From: Betaproteobacteria bacterium
Lineage (GTDB): Bacteria > Pseudomonadota > Gammaproteobacteria > Burkholderiales > Burkholderiaceae_C
Direction of reading: 5' to 3'
Length of the DNA stretch: 10,054 nt
Assembly (NCBI GenBank): GCA_009923345.1
Contig: RFTR01000055.1
Coordinates: 1-10,054, forward strand
Below the pieces are notes generated by a model. It saw nothing but the letters and a program-made list of their open reading frames with translations, did not search any database and had not been told where the DNA came from. Of this stretch, positions 1 to 6,717 are shown piece after piece (position 1 is the first letter of the stretch; every line of letters begins with the position of its first letter). Both the position numbers and the translations under genes were made by a program.

Positions 1-844
1 CCATCATGCCGCTCACAAATAAAGGTACGCCAAACGCACTTACGCTCAAGGCTCTCTCAATCGGTTGTTGCACAAACTTGAGCATGAGTGGCAACTGCGC
101 AAAGCTCAACATCAACACAGCAAATGCCGCATTGGAAGACCCCCATTGCATCAGCAAAGCCACTACCACCCACTGCGAACCCAACATGAAAGCACACGCT
201 GTCCAAGCCGCTTTGGTCACACCCATCTGCACAGGCAAAGAGCGCACACCCATCTGTGCGTCACCTTCTACGGCTTTGAAATCGTTCAAGGTCATGATTC
301 CGTGGGCACCTAAGCTAAACAACAAAGCCAAAATGATCGTGGCCTCGGAGGGCATCGCACCGCCTAACATGACAGCAGCGCCAGTGACCCAAGCCAGCCC
401 TTCATAGCTGAGCGCGCACGCAGAATTGCCCCACCAACCATTGGCCTTCAAACGAATTGGTGGCGCGCTATAGGCCCACGCCAATAACAAACCCAAGCCG
501 CTGGCTGCAAAGCCCCATGGCCCGAGCTGCCAAGCCCATACAAGTGACAGGCCCGTCCAAATCACGGCGATATACAAGCCCCATTTACCGGGCATACGTC
601 CTGAAGGAATAGGGCGATGGGGTTCGTTAATGGCGTCAACATGTCGATCAAACCAATCATTAACGGCTTGGCTTGTGGCGCAGACCAAAGGGCCTGCCAG
701 TAAAACGCCCCAAAGAATCAAACCCCAGTTGTCAGATAACGGTTGGCTAGAAGAAACGACCCCACAGGCGAACGCCCACATAGGGGGAAACCAAGTGATG
801 GGCTTTAAAAGCTCAGCGACTGTAGAGAGTTCTGGGCGATCCAT
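1..844 (-). CDS. bchG: Bacteriochlorophyll a synthase BchG (C-terminus cut by window edge)
   Basis: BchG is an integral membrane prenyltransferase of the UbiA family. It esterifies bacteriochlorophyllide a with geranylgeranyl (or phytyl) diphosphate, the tail-adding step of bacteriochlorophyll a synthesis. Reading from ATG at 844, one open frame of 281 codons continues to the left edge without a stop. The first Asp-rich motif NDWFDRHVD lies at residues 62-70 and is followed by INEPHRPIPSG, diagnostic of chlorophyll synthases. The second polar motif NDFKAVEGD lies at 187-195, and YSAPPIRLK at 125-133. Several hydrophobic stretches between them are membrane helices. Family members are about 300 residues, so roughly 20 are missing. 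No strong Shine-Dalgarno precedes the start. The gene lies 49 bases after ppsR on the same strand, but a PpsR-type operator and a TTGACA hexamer lie in that gap, so it probably has its own promoter as well as any readthrough from ppsR. Confidence 0.95.
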   Translation of the reverse strand, partial: MDRPELSTVAELLKPITWFPPMWAFACGVVSSSQPLSDNWGLILWGVLLAGPLVCATSQAVNDWFDRHVDAINEPHRPIPSGRMPGKWGLYIAVIWTGLSLVWAWQLGPWGFAASGLGLLLAWAYSAPPIRLKANGWWGNSACALSYEGLAWVTGAAVMLGGAMPSEATIILALLFSLGAHGIMTLNDFKAVEGDAQMGVRSLPVQMGVTKAAWTACAFMLGSQWVVVALLMQWGSSNAAFAVLMLSFAQLPLMLKFVQQPIERALSVSAFGVPLFVSGMM

Positions 845-872
845 TACGACATTTTTGCAATACAACACAAAA

Positions 873-890
873 TGTCAACTAGGGTTTACA
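873..890 (-). promoter_or_regulatory. PpsR/CrtJ operator overlapping the bchG -35 element
   Basis: The plus strand reads TGTCAACTAGGGTTTACA, a perfect match to the PpsR/CrtJ consensus TGT-N12-ACA. Its 7-base arms (TGTCAAC and GTTTACA) are inverted repeats with one mismatch. It fills the gap between the ppsR stop and the bchG start. On the minus strand the half nearer bchG supplies TTGACA (878-873), a perfect -35 hexamer. A weak -10 candidate AAAAAT follows after 16 bases (856-851). A bound repressor would therefore cover the promoter. The motif match and position are seen directly; binding by the PpsR encoded next door is inferred from the known specificity of the family. Confidence 0.8.
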
Positions 891-893
891 CTT

Positions 894-2276
894 TTATTCG
901 GCTTCCGTCTCGTCAATGATGCCAAAACGGCGTAATTTGACGTACAAGCTTTGGCGCGATAGGCCCAACATTTCAGCCGCAGAAGCGCGGTTGTTGTGCG
1001 TAAGTTCTAAGGCAGACTGGATACACATGCGCTCGATCATCTCGGTCGTTTCGTTCACGATGTCTTTCATCGGCATACGTCCGACCAAATGGGCCAATTC
1101 GGCAACTGAACCCGCCATGCCACTGGATGCTGGCGTTTCTTGTTGACGCCTTCTAGTCATGTCGCGGATAAAGAAGGCAAACATTTGGCTTTTGTCCGCG
1201 ATGGCGACGGCTGAGATTTCGACTGCTAGGTTGAGCCCAGACATATTGCTGATATCGGTAGCAAAGGCTTTAACGCTGGATTGTTGGCGTAAATTGGTGC
1301 TGAGCACGCCCCAATCAACACCTCCACGCACCAACCATTGGTCCAGCGTTTGGCCTTGAATTTGGGATTGGGCAGTTGCACCCACCATAGACATGAACTC
1401 GGTATTGACAGAGCGAATTTGTCCGTTTTTGTCTGTCAACACAAAGCCGTCTGGCGAGCGTTGCATGGCTTCTGCAAAAAGCCCTTGGTCTGTGTCTAAT
1501 GGGCTCGCGCCGGTGAGGTCAGCCTGCAGGAATCGCACCAAGAATTGGGCGCCGCCCTCTTGTCGAAATACCGTCACTGTGAGGGTGACATCCTGTTCAG
1601 ACCCGACCAACTTCACGCGGCACACCTCGATTCGGCCAGTCGCGTGGGCCATGCGCAAAAGCGATTGCACTTCGTCTTGGTTTTGCGAATCAAAACAATC
1701 AAGCAAGTCTCTGCCTACAAGACGCTTGGAATGGTCTTTTAACAAGCCCAAAGCAGCCACGTTGGCCTCAGTGACTTTTTGCGAAACCGCATCCACCACC
1801 ATGACAGGGTCGCTAGAGGTATCAAACAGTATGCGGTAGCGCGCCTCGATGTGGCGAAGACGGAGGTAGTCACGCTCCATCGACTGCTGGGTTTCAACCA
1901 AGCGACGTTGCAATACAGCTATCGCGCCTAAGTCACGTCCGAGCAATAAAGTTCGCCCTTCCGCAGCAAAAGCCAGCGACACGTATTGGATAGGTACATC
2001 CTCGCCTTGTGTGGAAGGATGGTTGATATGCCGCCAACGCAATTCCGTGGCGTCCGAGGACTGGGTCAGCAAATCTTTCACTTTGGGAATGCTCTCGGTG
2101 GTCACAGTCTCCACCCAAGGTTTACCAACCCAGTTTTGACACGCCATAGAGGCCAGTTCGTTTTTGCGAACCGACACATCGACCACAGCCCCATCCTTAT
2201 CCACCAAAAGGGCAATATCTGAAGCCACCCCGATTAATTGGGCGAGTTTTTCAGCACTAAAACTCGGAATCTTCAT
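894..2276 (-). CDS. ppsR: Photosynthesis gene repressor PpsR/CrtJ
   Basis: This 460-residue DNA-binding regulator represses bch, crt and light-harvesting genes under aerobic conditions in purple bacteria. In some betaproteobacteria it also activates certain targets. The N-terminal PAS-like domain spans about residues 10-120 (GKPWVETVTTES at 51-62 is typical). A charged helical linker follows at about 120-147, then PAS1 at about 147-255, PAS2 at about 265-375, and a C-terminal Fis-type helix-turn-helix at about 410-455 with NNRASAAEMLGLSRQSLYVK. Cys418 (ERMCIQSALEL) sits at the start of the HTH, where the redox-active Cys of Rhodobacter PpsR/CrtJ lies. I see no Cys at the place expected for the inter-PAS partner; the others are Cys46, Cys194 and Cys219. 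The ATG at 2276 gives a full-length N-terminus, but its Shine-Dalgarno is weak. It lies 83 bases downstream of ppaA, probably cotranscribed. TGT-N12-ACA sites flank this regulatory pair, next to bchG and bchF. Confidence 0.95.
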   Translation of the reverse strand: MKIPSFSAEKLAQLIGVASDIALLVDKDGAVVDVSVRKNELASMACQNWVGKPWVETVTTESIPKVKDLLTQSSDATELRWRHINHPSTQGEDVPIQYVSLAFAAEGRTLLLGRDLGAIAVLQRRLVETQQSMERDYLRLRHIEARYRILFDTSSDPVMVVDAVSQKVTEANVAALGLLKDHSKRLVGRDLLDCFDSQNQDEVQSLLRMAHATGRIEVCRVKLVGSEQDVTLTVTVFRQEGGAQFLVRFLQADLTGASPLDTDQGLFAEAMQRSPDGFVLTDKNGQIRSVNTEFMSMVGATAQSQIQGQTLDQWLVRGGVDWGVLSTNLRQQSSVKAFATDISNMSGLNLAVEISAVAIADKSQMFAFFIRDMTRRRQQETPASSGMAGSVAELAHLVGRMPMKDIVNETTEMIERMCIQSALELTHNNRASAAEMLGLSRQSLYVKLRRFGIIDETEAE

Positions 2277-2359
2277 ATAAGCTTGAGTTATCCAAAGGTA
2301 TGCATATTGAAGATGACCATTCTACTGATGTAAGAACATTTGAACTGTAAATTCATAAA

Positions 2360-3199
2360 TTAGTTGACATTGCTCAGAGTCAAATCAGATTTACGTATGT
2401 ATGGCCGAGTGGACACTAATTCCAGGGCTGATTTTTGCGCCGCACGGGCGTCTTGCGTGATGAGTTCGACCCCAAGACCAGTCACTATTTCAGGACAAAC
2501 GTCCAGCAGAGCCCCACCAGCGATGATTTTCAGCTGAGGATTGGGAGAGGCTTTGCGAATCAATGGAATCAAACGACGCATGGTTGCGACTTGGCGCTCA
2601 CAGCTGAGAGAAATAGCCATCAAATCGAACCAATCGGATGACATTGTCCTGAGCAAATCGTCGCCCGTCTCGCATTCGTCAGCACGAACTTGCCAGCCAT
2701 TGCGTCTAAAAAACTCAGACAACATAAACATACCCATGGTGTGCTGCGCCTGAAACTCACCCACCATGAAGCAGGTTAAGCCACGCGCATGGTCGCAAGC
2801 GTCCATCAAAAATAAGGGGCTTAGTTCGAACAAAAGCTGCCGAAGACGCGTGAAAGCCAGGGTTGCAGTAGCAAAGTCGATCACATCGTCACACCACCAT
2901 TGGCCCAGAAGCCGCGCAACTGGGGTAATGCCCTCTAGATACACGTCCTCAATATCGACCCCAGAAGCCATCCACTGGTGGACCACGAGAGATGTTTGGG
3001 ATTGGCCGAGCATGCTGGCATGGACCAGCGCTTGCAAGTGGCCTGGCTGTAGTTTCCCAGCATGCACAACAGGGTTTTTGACCGACGAATACATCGACTT
3101 GACCAAAAAGCGTCCTACATCATGCGCTGACGACGTGCGTTCTAAATTGATTGCTGGGTTGCCGTAAAGCACTGAACGCCCTCCACACTGACGGTCCAT
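2360..3199 (-). CDS. ppaA: PpaA/AerR family cobalamin-binding antirepressor of PpsR
   Basis: This is a 279-residue relative of AerR/PpaA, which binds cobalamin in a light-dependent way and counteracts CrtJ/PpsR. A helical-bundle region with YLEGITPVARLLGQWWCDD spans about residues 45-135. A Rossmann-like B12-binding fold follows at about 143-265. It keeps a degenerate DxHxxG motif, QAQHTMG at 150-156, in which His153 corresponds to the axial cobalamin ligand of AerR and the Asp two residues before it is replaced by Ala151. The second loop has SLS at 197-199 and the third the GG of IAGGALLD (228-229). The first 35 residues are not clearly conserved, and Met36 (ATG at 3094) is a plausible alternative start, which would echo the long and short forms reported for Rhodobacter capsulatus AerR. 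It sits directly upstream of its presumed partner ppsR and diverges from bchF across a shared control region. Family assignment is firm; a heme ligand instead of cobalamin cannot be excluded from sequence. Confidence 0.9.
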   Translation of the reverse strand: MDRQCGGRSVLYGNPAINLERTSSAHDVGRFLVKSMYSSVKNPVVHAGKLQPGHLQALVHASMLGQSQTSLVVHQWMASGVDIEDVYLEGITPVARLLGQWWCDDVIDFATATLAFTRLRQLLFELSPLFLMDACDHARGLTCFMVGEFQAQHTMGMFMLSEFFRRNGWQVRADECETGDDLLRTMSSDWFDLMAISLSCERQVATMRRLIPLIRKASPNPQLKIIAGGALLDVCPEIVTGLGVELITQDARAAQKSALELVSTRPYIRKSDLTLSNVN

Positions 3200-3278
3200 T
3201 AATAGTAGATAGAGTAGTTTTATCTGTATTTCTATTTAGACGCTTATGGAAAACCCCTAATTTGTAAACAAAAAAATA
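3200..3278. promoter_or_regulatory. AT-rich part of the divergent ppaA-bchF control region with two degenerate PpsR-like sites
   Basis: This AT-rich stretch lies just upstream of the ppaA start. It contains two partial matches to TGT-N12-ACA, each ending ACG instead of ACA: TGT at 3225-3227 with ACG at 3240-3242, and TGT at 3263-3265 with ACG at 3278-3280. The second begins TGTAAAC, identical to one half-site of the bchG operator, and abuts the main operator at 3279. An A-tract at 3270-3276 lies just upstream of the bchF -35 and could act as an UP-like element. I could not find a convincing ppaA promoter: TTGACG on the minus strand (3284-3279) is a possible -35, but the hexamer 17 bases on is poor. 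Confidence 0.4.
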
Positions 3279-3296
3279 CGTCAACTTGTGTTGACA
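3279..3296. promoter_or_regulatory. PpsR/CrtJ operator of the bchF operon
   Basis: The sequence is CGTCAACTTGTGTTGACA. It has the TGT-N12-ACA spacing with one change (C for the first T) and contains the perfect inverted repeat GTCAAC-N4-GTTGAC at 3280-3295. It matches the bchG operator in its near-identical arms and in its right half, GTTGACA, which is also the -35 region of the gene being controlled. It lies 80 bases from the ppaA start and 53 from the bchF start, so one repressor site could act on both directions. Confidence 0.75.
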
Positions 3297-3319
3297 CATT
3301 CAAAGAAGCCCCCTAAAGT
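3291..3319 (+). promoter_or_regulatory. Sigma-70 promoter of bchF-bchN-bchB-bchH
   Basis: A perfect -35 hexamer TTGACA (3291-3296) is followed after exactly 17 bases by TAAAGT (3314-3319), which matches four of the six -10 consensus positions. Transcription would start near 3326, leaving a leader of about 23 bases before the ATG at 3349. That position rules out the upstream in-frame GTG at 3322 as the start of bchF. The -35 is embedded in the PpsR operator. An inverted repeat AGTGGG (3317-3322) / CCCACT (3342-3347), with the palindrome TGCATGCA between its arms, spans the expected start of transcription; its role is unknown. Confidence 0.7.
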
Positions 3320-3348
3320 GGGTGCATGCACAAAAAGCAATCCCACTA

Positions 3349-3855
3349 ATGTCTGACAACAAGCAGTACATGCTCTACACACCAGAACAAAAGATTCGGC
3401 GTGATGCTTCCATCTGGACGCTCGTGCAGGGCGTTTTGGCCCCGGTGCAATTCATTATTTTCTTGGTGAGCCTAGGTTTGGTTTTGCGGTGCTTGATGAC
3501 CGGTGAGGGCGAGACAACCGCACTGTGGTCTGTCGTAGTCAAAACGTTCGCGCTCTACACCATCATGATCACAGGCTGTATTTGGGAAAAGGTGGTCTTC
3601 GACAAATACCTTTTCGCTGAAGCTTTTTTTTGGGAAGACGTTTTCAGCATGTTGGTCTTGGCGCTCCACACTTTGTATTTGTGGGCTTGGGCTACCGGTT
3701 ATCTCACCTCTACAGAGCAGCTTTGGCTGGCCTTGGCGGCGTATTTCACCTACTGCATCAACGCCGCCCAATTCATTTGGAAACTGCGCGCTGCAAGATT
3801 GCAATCGGAGTTGATGCAACTCAACCCCAGCTTACAAACTGGGGGTTCCGCATGA
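3349..3855 (+). CDS. bchF: 2-vinyl (3-vinyl) bacteriochlorophyllide hydratase BchF
   Basis: BchF adds water across the C3 vinyl group of chlorophyllide or bacteriochlorophyllide to give the 1-hydroxyethyl intermediate that becomes the acetyl group of bacteriochlorophyll a. The 168-residue protein has the usual family length. YTPEQKIRRDASIWTLVQG near the N-terminus, IMITGCIWEKVVFDKYLF near residues 71-88 and EAFFWEDVFSMLVLALHTLYL near 90-110 are family hallmarks. About four hydrophobic membrane segments lie at roughly 24-46, 60-80, 98-117 and 124-142. I chose ATG at 3349 because the predicted transcript starts near 3326 and because the residues that would precede it from the GTG at 3322 are not family-like. 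No clear Shine-Dalgarno is seen. Met8 at 3370 is a less likely alternative. It is the first gene of the bchFNBH operon and its stop overlaps the bchN start (ATGA). Confidence 0.95.
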   Translation: MSDNKQYMLYTPEQKIRRDASIWTLVQGVLAPVQFIIFLVSLGLVLRCLMTGEGETTALWSVVVKTFALYTIMITGCIWEKVVFDKYLFAEAFFWEDVFSMLVLALHTLYLWAWATGYLTSTEQLWLALAAYFTYCINAAQFIWKLRAARLQSELMQLNPSLQTGGSA

Positions 3856-5138
3856 GTCCAGTCATTCCTATTCGGCAAGTCAGCAGTGCGGGTTGCGATG
3901 CGCCCGAAGTTGTGCAAGAGCGTGGCCAGCGCGAAGTGTTTTGCGGCTTGACAGGCATCATTTGGTTGCACCGCAAGATCCAAGATGCTTTCTTCTTGGT
4001 CGTGGGTTCACGTACCTGCGCGCATTTGATCCAGTCCGCAGCTGGCGTGATGATTTTTGCCGAACCCCGTTTTGGTACGGCCATCATTGACGAGCGCGAC
4101 CTCGCTGGCCTTGCAGATGCCAATGAAGAGTTAGACCGAGTCGTCGCCGAACTCCTAGAGCGCCGCCCTGACATCAAGATGCTTTTTTTGGTGGGTTCTT
4201 GCCCTTCTGAAGTCATCAAGCTTGATCTCTCCCGCGCCGCATATCGTCTCAATACACAGTACGGTTCAAGCGTCAATGTATTGAATTACTCAGGTAGCGG
4301 CATTGAGACAACATTCACCCAAGGTGAAGATGCTTGCCTAGCCGCCATCGTTCCCACCTTGCCTGCGAAAAAGAGCGAAGGCAAAAAACTGTTGGTGGTC
4401 GGCACCTTGGCAGATGTTGTCGAAGACCAGTTTCAAAATTTATTCAACAAAATGGGAATCATCGATGTCGATTTTTTCCCGCCACGTCGTAGCACCGAAA
4501 TGCCAAGCGTGGGACCTGGCACCGAGTTTTTACTAGCCCAGCCTTTTTTAGCTGACACAGCACGTGAACTAGAGGCCTTAGGCGCCAAACACCTCCCTGC
4601 TCCATTCCCTCTCGGCGCGATGGGAACCACCGCCTGGTTGGAGCAAGCTGCCAAATCTTTTGGCGTATCTGACAACACGTTTGCAGCCACCATCGAAGCG
4701 CCTAAAAAACGCGCCCTGCATGCCATCGCCAAACACCGTGTCGAATTGAACGGTAAGAAAATATTTTTCTTCCCTGATTCGCAGTTAGAAATACCACTCG
4801 CCCGTTTTCTGTATACCGAATTAGGTATGCAGTTATCCGAAGTAGGTACACCTTATCTACACCGTCGCCATTTAGAAGCTGAATTACAACAACTACCAGC
4901 ATCGACACGCATTGTCGAAGGCCAAGACGTAGACGAACAACTCGACCGTTGCCGCGCTGAAGCACCCGATTTGGTGGTGTGTGGTCTCGGACTCGCCAAC
5001 CCATTAGAAGCTGAAGGCTTCACCACCAAATGGGCGATCGAATTGGTGTTCACACCCATCCAAGGATTTGAGCAGGCTGGCGATTTAGCTGGACTGTTTA
5101 GCCGCCCCTTAATCCGTCGACTCAAACTGGTCGCTTAG
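3852..5138 (+). CDS. bchN: Light-independent protochlorophyllide reductase subunit N (BchN)
   Basis: BchN pairs with BchB as the catalytic NB component of dark-operative protochlorophyllide reductase, a nitrogenase-like, oxygen-sensitive enzyme that reduces ring D of protochlorophyllide with electrons from the BchL iron protein. The protein is 428 residues. The three Cys ligands of the NB [4Fe-4S] cluster are present: Cys31 (EVFCGLTG), Cys56 (SRTCAHL) and Cys117 (VGSCPSE), each offset by five from Rhodobacter capsulatus Cys26/51/112. Other hallmarks are the GSGIETTFTQGEDACL segment and the C-terminal FTTKWAIELVFTPIQGFEQAGDLA. The frame stays open upstream to 3630, but that part overlaps bchF in another frame. 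ATG 3852, preceded by GGGGG at 3841-3845 and overlapping the bchF stop by four bases, is the real start. Leu codons shift towards TTA/CTA within 4785-4903. Confidence 0.97.
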   Translation: MSPVIPIRQVSSAGCDAPEVVQERGQREVFCGLTGIIWLHRKIQDAFFLVVGSRTCAHLIQSAAGVMIFAEPRFGTAIIDERDLAGLADANEELDRVVAELLERRPDIKMLFLVGSCPSEVIKLDLSRAAYRLNTQYGSSVNVLNYSGSGIETTFTQGEDACLAAIVPTLPAKKSEGKKLLVVGTLADVVEDQFQNLFNKMGIIDVDFFPPRRSTEMPSVGPGTEFLLAQPFLADTARELEALGAKHLPAPFPLGAMGTTAWLEQAAKSFGVSDNTFAATIEAPKKRALHAIAKHRVELNGKKIFFFPDSQLEIPLARFLYTELGMQLSEVGTPYLHRRHLEAELQQLPASTRIVEGQDVDEQLDRCRAEAPDLVVCGLGLANPLEAEGFTTKWAIELVFTPIQGFEQAGDLAGLFSRPLIRRLKLVA

Positions 5139-5140
5139 GA
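5137..5140 (+). promoter_or_regulatory. Ribosome binding site of bchB
   Basis: AGGA lies five bases before the bchB ATG at 5146 and overlaps the bchN stop codon TAG (5136-5138). This is a good Shine-Dalgarno placed for coupled translation of the two reductase subunits. Confidence 0.65.
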
Positions 5141-5145
5141 ACACC

Positions 5146-6717
5146 ATGCAACTCACGCTCTGGACATACGAGGGACCGCCGCATATCGGCGCGATGCGAA
5201 TCGCCACCGCGATGTTGGATGTGCACTATGTGTTGCATGCACCACAAGGCGATACCTACGCAGACCTTTTGTTCACCATGATCGAGCGACGCGCACGTCG
5301 TCCACCAGTGACATACACCACCTTCCAGGCACGCGACTTAGGTGGCGATACCGCCCAACTCTTTAAAGATGCCGTTGCAAAAGCCAACGAGCGTTTTTCG
5401 CCAGAAGCCATATTGGTGGGTTCTTCTTGCACCGCTGAGTTGATTCAAGACGACCCTGGTGGTTTAGCACTTGCATTGCAATTGCCTATCCCAGTGGTTC
5501 CACTTGAACTCCCCGCATACCAACGCAAAGAAAACTGGGGCGCAGCGGAGACCTTCTACCAATTGGTGCGTCGTGTGGCGGAAGCTCCGCCAGAGGGTTT
5601 TTTGCGTAATGAACAAAAACCCAGCTGCAATATTTTGGGCCCCACGGCATTGGGCTTTAGACACCGTGACGATGTCAAAGAGATCACGGGTTTATTAGAG
5701 AAATTAGGCATCGATGTACGCGTCGTCGCTCCCTTAGACGCAACAGTCGCTGACCTGAGAGAAATTCCACGCGCCACGTTCAATGTGGTGTTGTATCCAG
5801 AAGTAGCCAACACCACCGCCCTGTGGCTAGAGCGTACGTTTGATCAACCCTTTACCAAGACAGTGCCTATTGGAGTTGGTGCTACGCGAGACTTTGCCAA
5901 AGAAGTAGCCGCACTGACTGGCATCACCGTACCGCTGCACATTGAAAACGAATCACACTCGGTGTGGTATTCGCGCTCCGTAGATTCCACTTACCTCACT
6001 GGAAAGCGTGTCTACCTGTTTGGCGATGCCACGCACGTCGTGGCTGCCGCGCGATTTGCCTCTCAAGAGATGGGCTTTCAAGTTGTAGGCCTTGGCACTT
6101 ACAGCCGGGAATTTGCCAGAGAAGTACGCGAAGCTGCCAAGCTCTACGGTGTGGAAGCGCTGATCACGGATGACTATTTGGCGGTTGAAAAACAAGTGGC
6201 TGAATTACATCCCGAATTGATTCTTGGCACACAAATGGAACGCCATATTGCCAAGCGCCACGGCATTCCTTGTGCCGTGATTTCTGCACCGGTGCATGTA
6301 CAAGATTTTCCCGCACGGTATTCACCGCAGATGGGATTTGAAGGCGCCAATGTGCTCTTTGACAGTTGGGTTCATCCCTTGATGATGGGGCTAGAAGAGC
6401 ACTTGCTGGGCATGTTCCGTGATGACTTTGAATTCAATGACGAAGCAGCACCTTCACATCTTGGATCGACACGCAATCAAGCTAAATCAGACAACGGCTC
6501 ACACCAAGACTCTGCAGAACAAATCGTGATGCCCGCGATAGCCACTTCATCGAACGAAGCCCAGTGGACACAAGAAGCAGCCAAAGAATTACAAAAGATC
6601 CCATTTTTTGTTCGGGGTAAAGCTAAGCGCAATACCGAACAGTTCGCCACTGAAAAAGGTGTGTCAACCATCACTGTGGAGACGCTTTACGATGCCAAAG
6701 CTCACTTCAGCCGTTGA
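5146..6717 (+). CDS. bchB: Light-independent protochlorophyllide reductase subunit B (BchB)
   Basis: BchB is the second half of the NB catalytic component of dark-operative protochlorophyllide reductase and forms the substrate pocket with BchN. The protein is 523 residues. Asp36 (HAPQGDTYAD) corresponds to the unusual aspartate ligand of the NB [4Fe-4S] cluster, and Cys95 lies in VGSSCTAELIQDD. Asp280 (RSVDSTYLTGK) and His384 (APVHVQDFPARYSP) align, by offset, with Rhodobacter capsulatus Asp274 and His378, implicated in proton donation. A variable hydrophilic linker (about 433-472) leads to the C-terminal PCP-reductase domain (about 474-520, WTQEAAKELQKIPFFVRGKAKRNTE). All visible catalytic residues are intact. 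The start is seven bases after the bchN stop, with AGGA before it, and the 3' end overlaps bchH by 26 bases. Confidence 0.97.
   Translation: MQLTLWTYEGPPHIGAMRIATAMLDVHYVLHAPQGDTYADLLFTMIERRARRPPVTYTTFQARDLGGDTAQLFKDAVAKANERFSPEAILVGSSCTAELIQDDPGGLALALQLPIPVVPLELPAYQRKENWGAAETFYQLVRRVAEAPPEGFLRNEQKPSCNILGPTALGFRHRDDVKEITGLLEKLGIDVRVVAPLDATVADLREIPRATFNVVLYPEVANTTALWLERTFDQPFTKTVPIGVGATRDFAKEVAALTGITVPLHIENESHSVWYSRSVDSTYLTGKRVYLFGDATHVVAAARFASQEMGFQVVGLGTYSREFAREVREAAKLYGVEALITDDYLAVEKQVAELHPELILGTQMERHIAKRHGIPCAVISAPVHVQDFPARYSPQMGFEGANVLFDSWVHPLMMGLEEHLLGMFRDDFEFNDEAAPSHLGSTRNQAKSDNGSHQDSAEQIVMPAIATSSNEAQWTQEAAKELQKIPFFVRGKAKRNTEQFATEKGVSTITVETLYDAKAHFSR

Noticed and set aside
6..407. 133-codon plus-strand open frame
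   Set aside because: It is the antisense shadow of bchG, which has both diagnostic prenyltransferase motifs on the minus strand.
2277..2359. A ppsR-specific promoter between ppaA and ppsR
   Set aside because: A TAGAAT-like -10 can be read on the minus strand, but no -35 lies at proper spacing, so cotranscription with ppaA is simpler.
2352..2369. GTTGACA at the end of ppaA as a further PpsR site for ppsR
   Set aside because: The paired half is TTC instead of TGT and the arms are not palindromic; it also lies within the ppaA stop region.
3630..3851. Long N-terminal extension of the bchN frame overlapping bchF
   Set aside because: The extension overlaps bchF in a different frame, lacks similarity to BchN, and the ATG at 3852 overlapping the bchF stop gives the normal family length and cluster-ligand positions.
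6662..6679. TGTCAAC just before the bchH start as an internal operator
   Set aside because: The second half reads TGG rather than ACA and there is no arm symmetry; it is conserved coding sequence of bchB.
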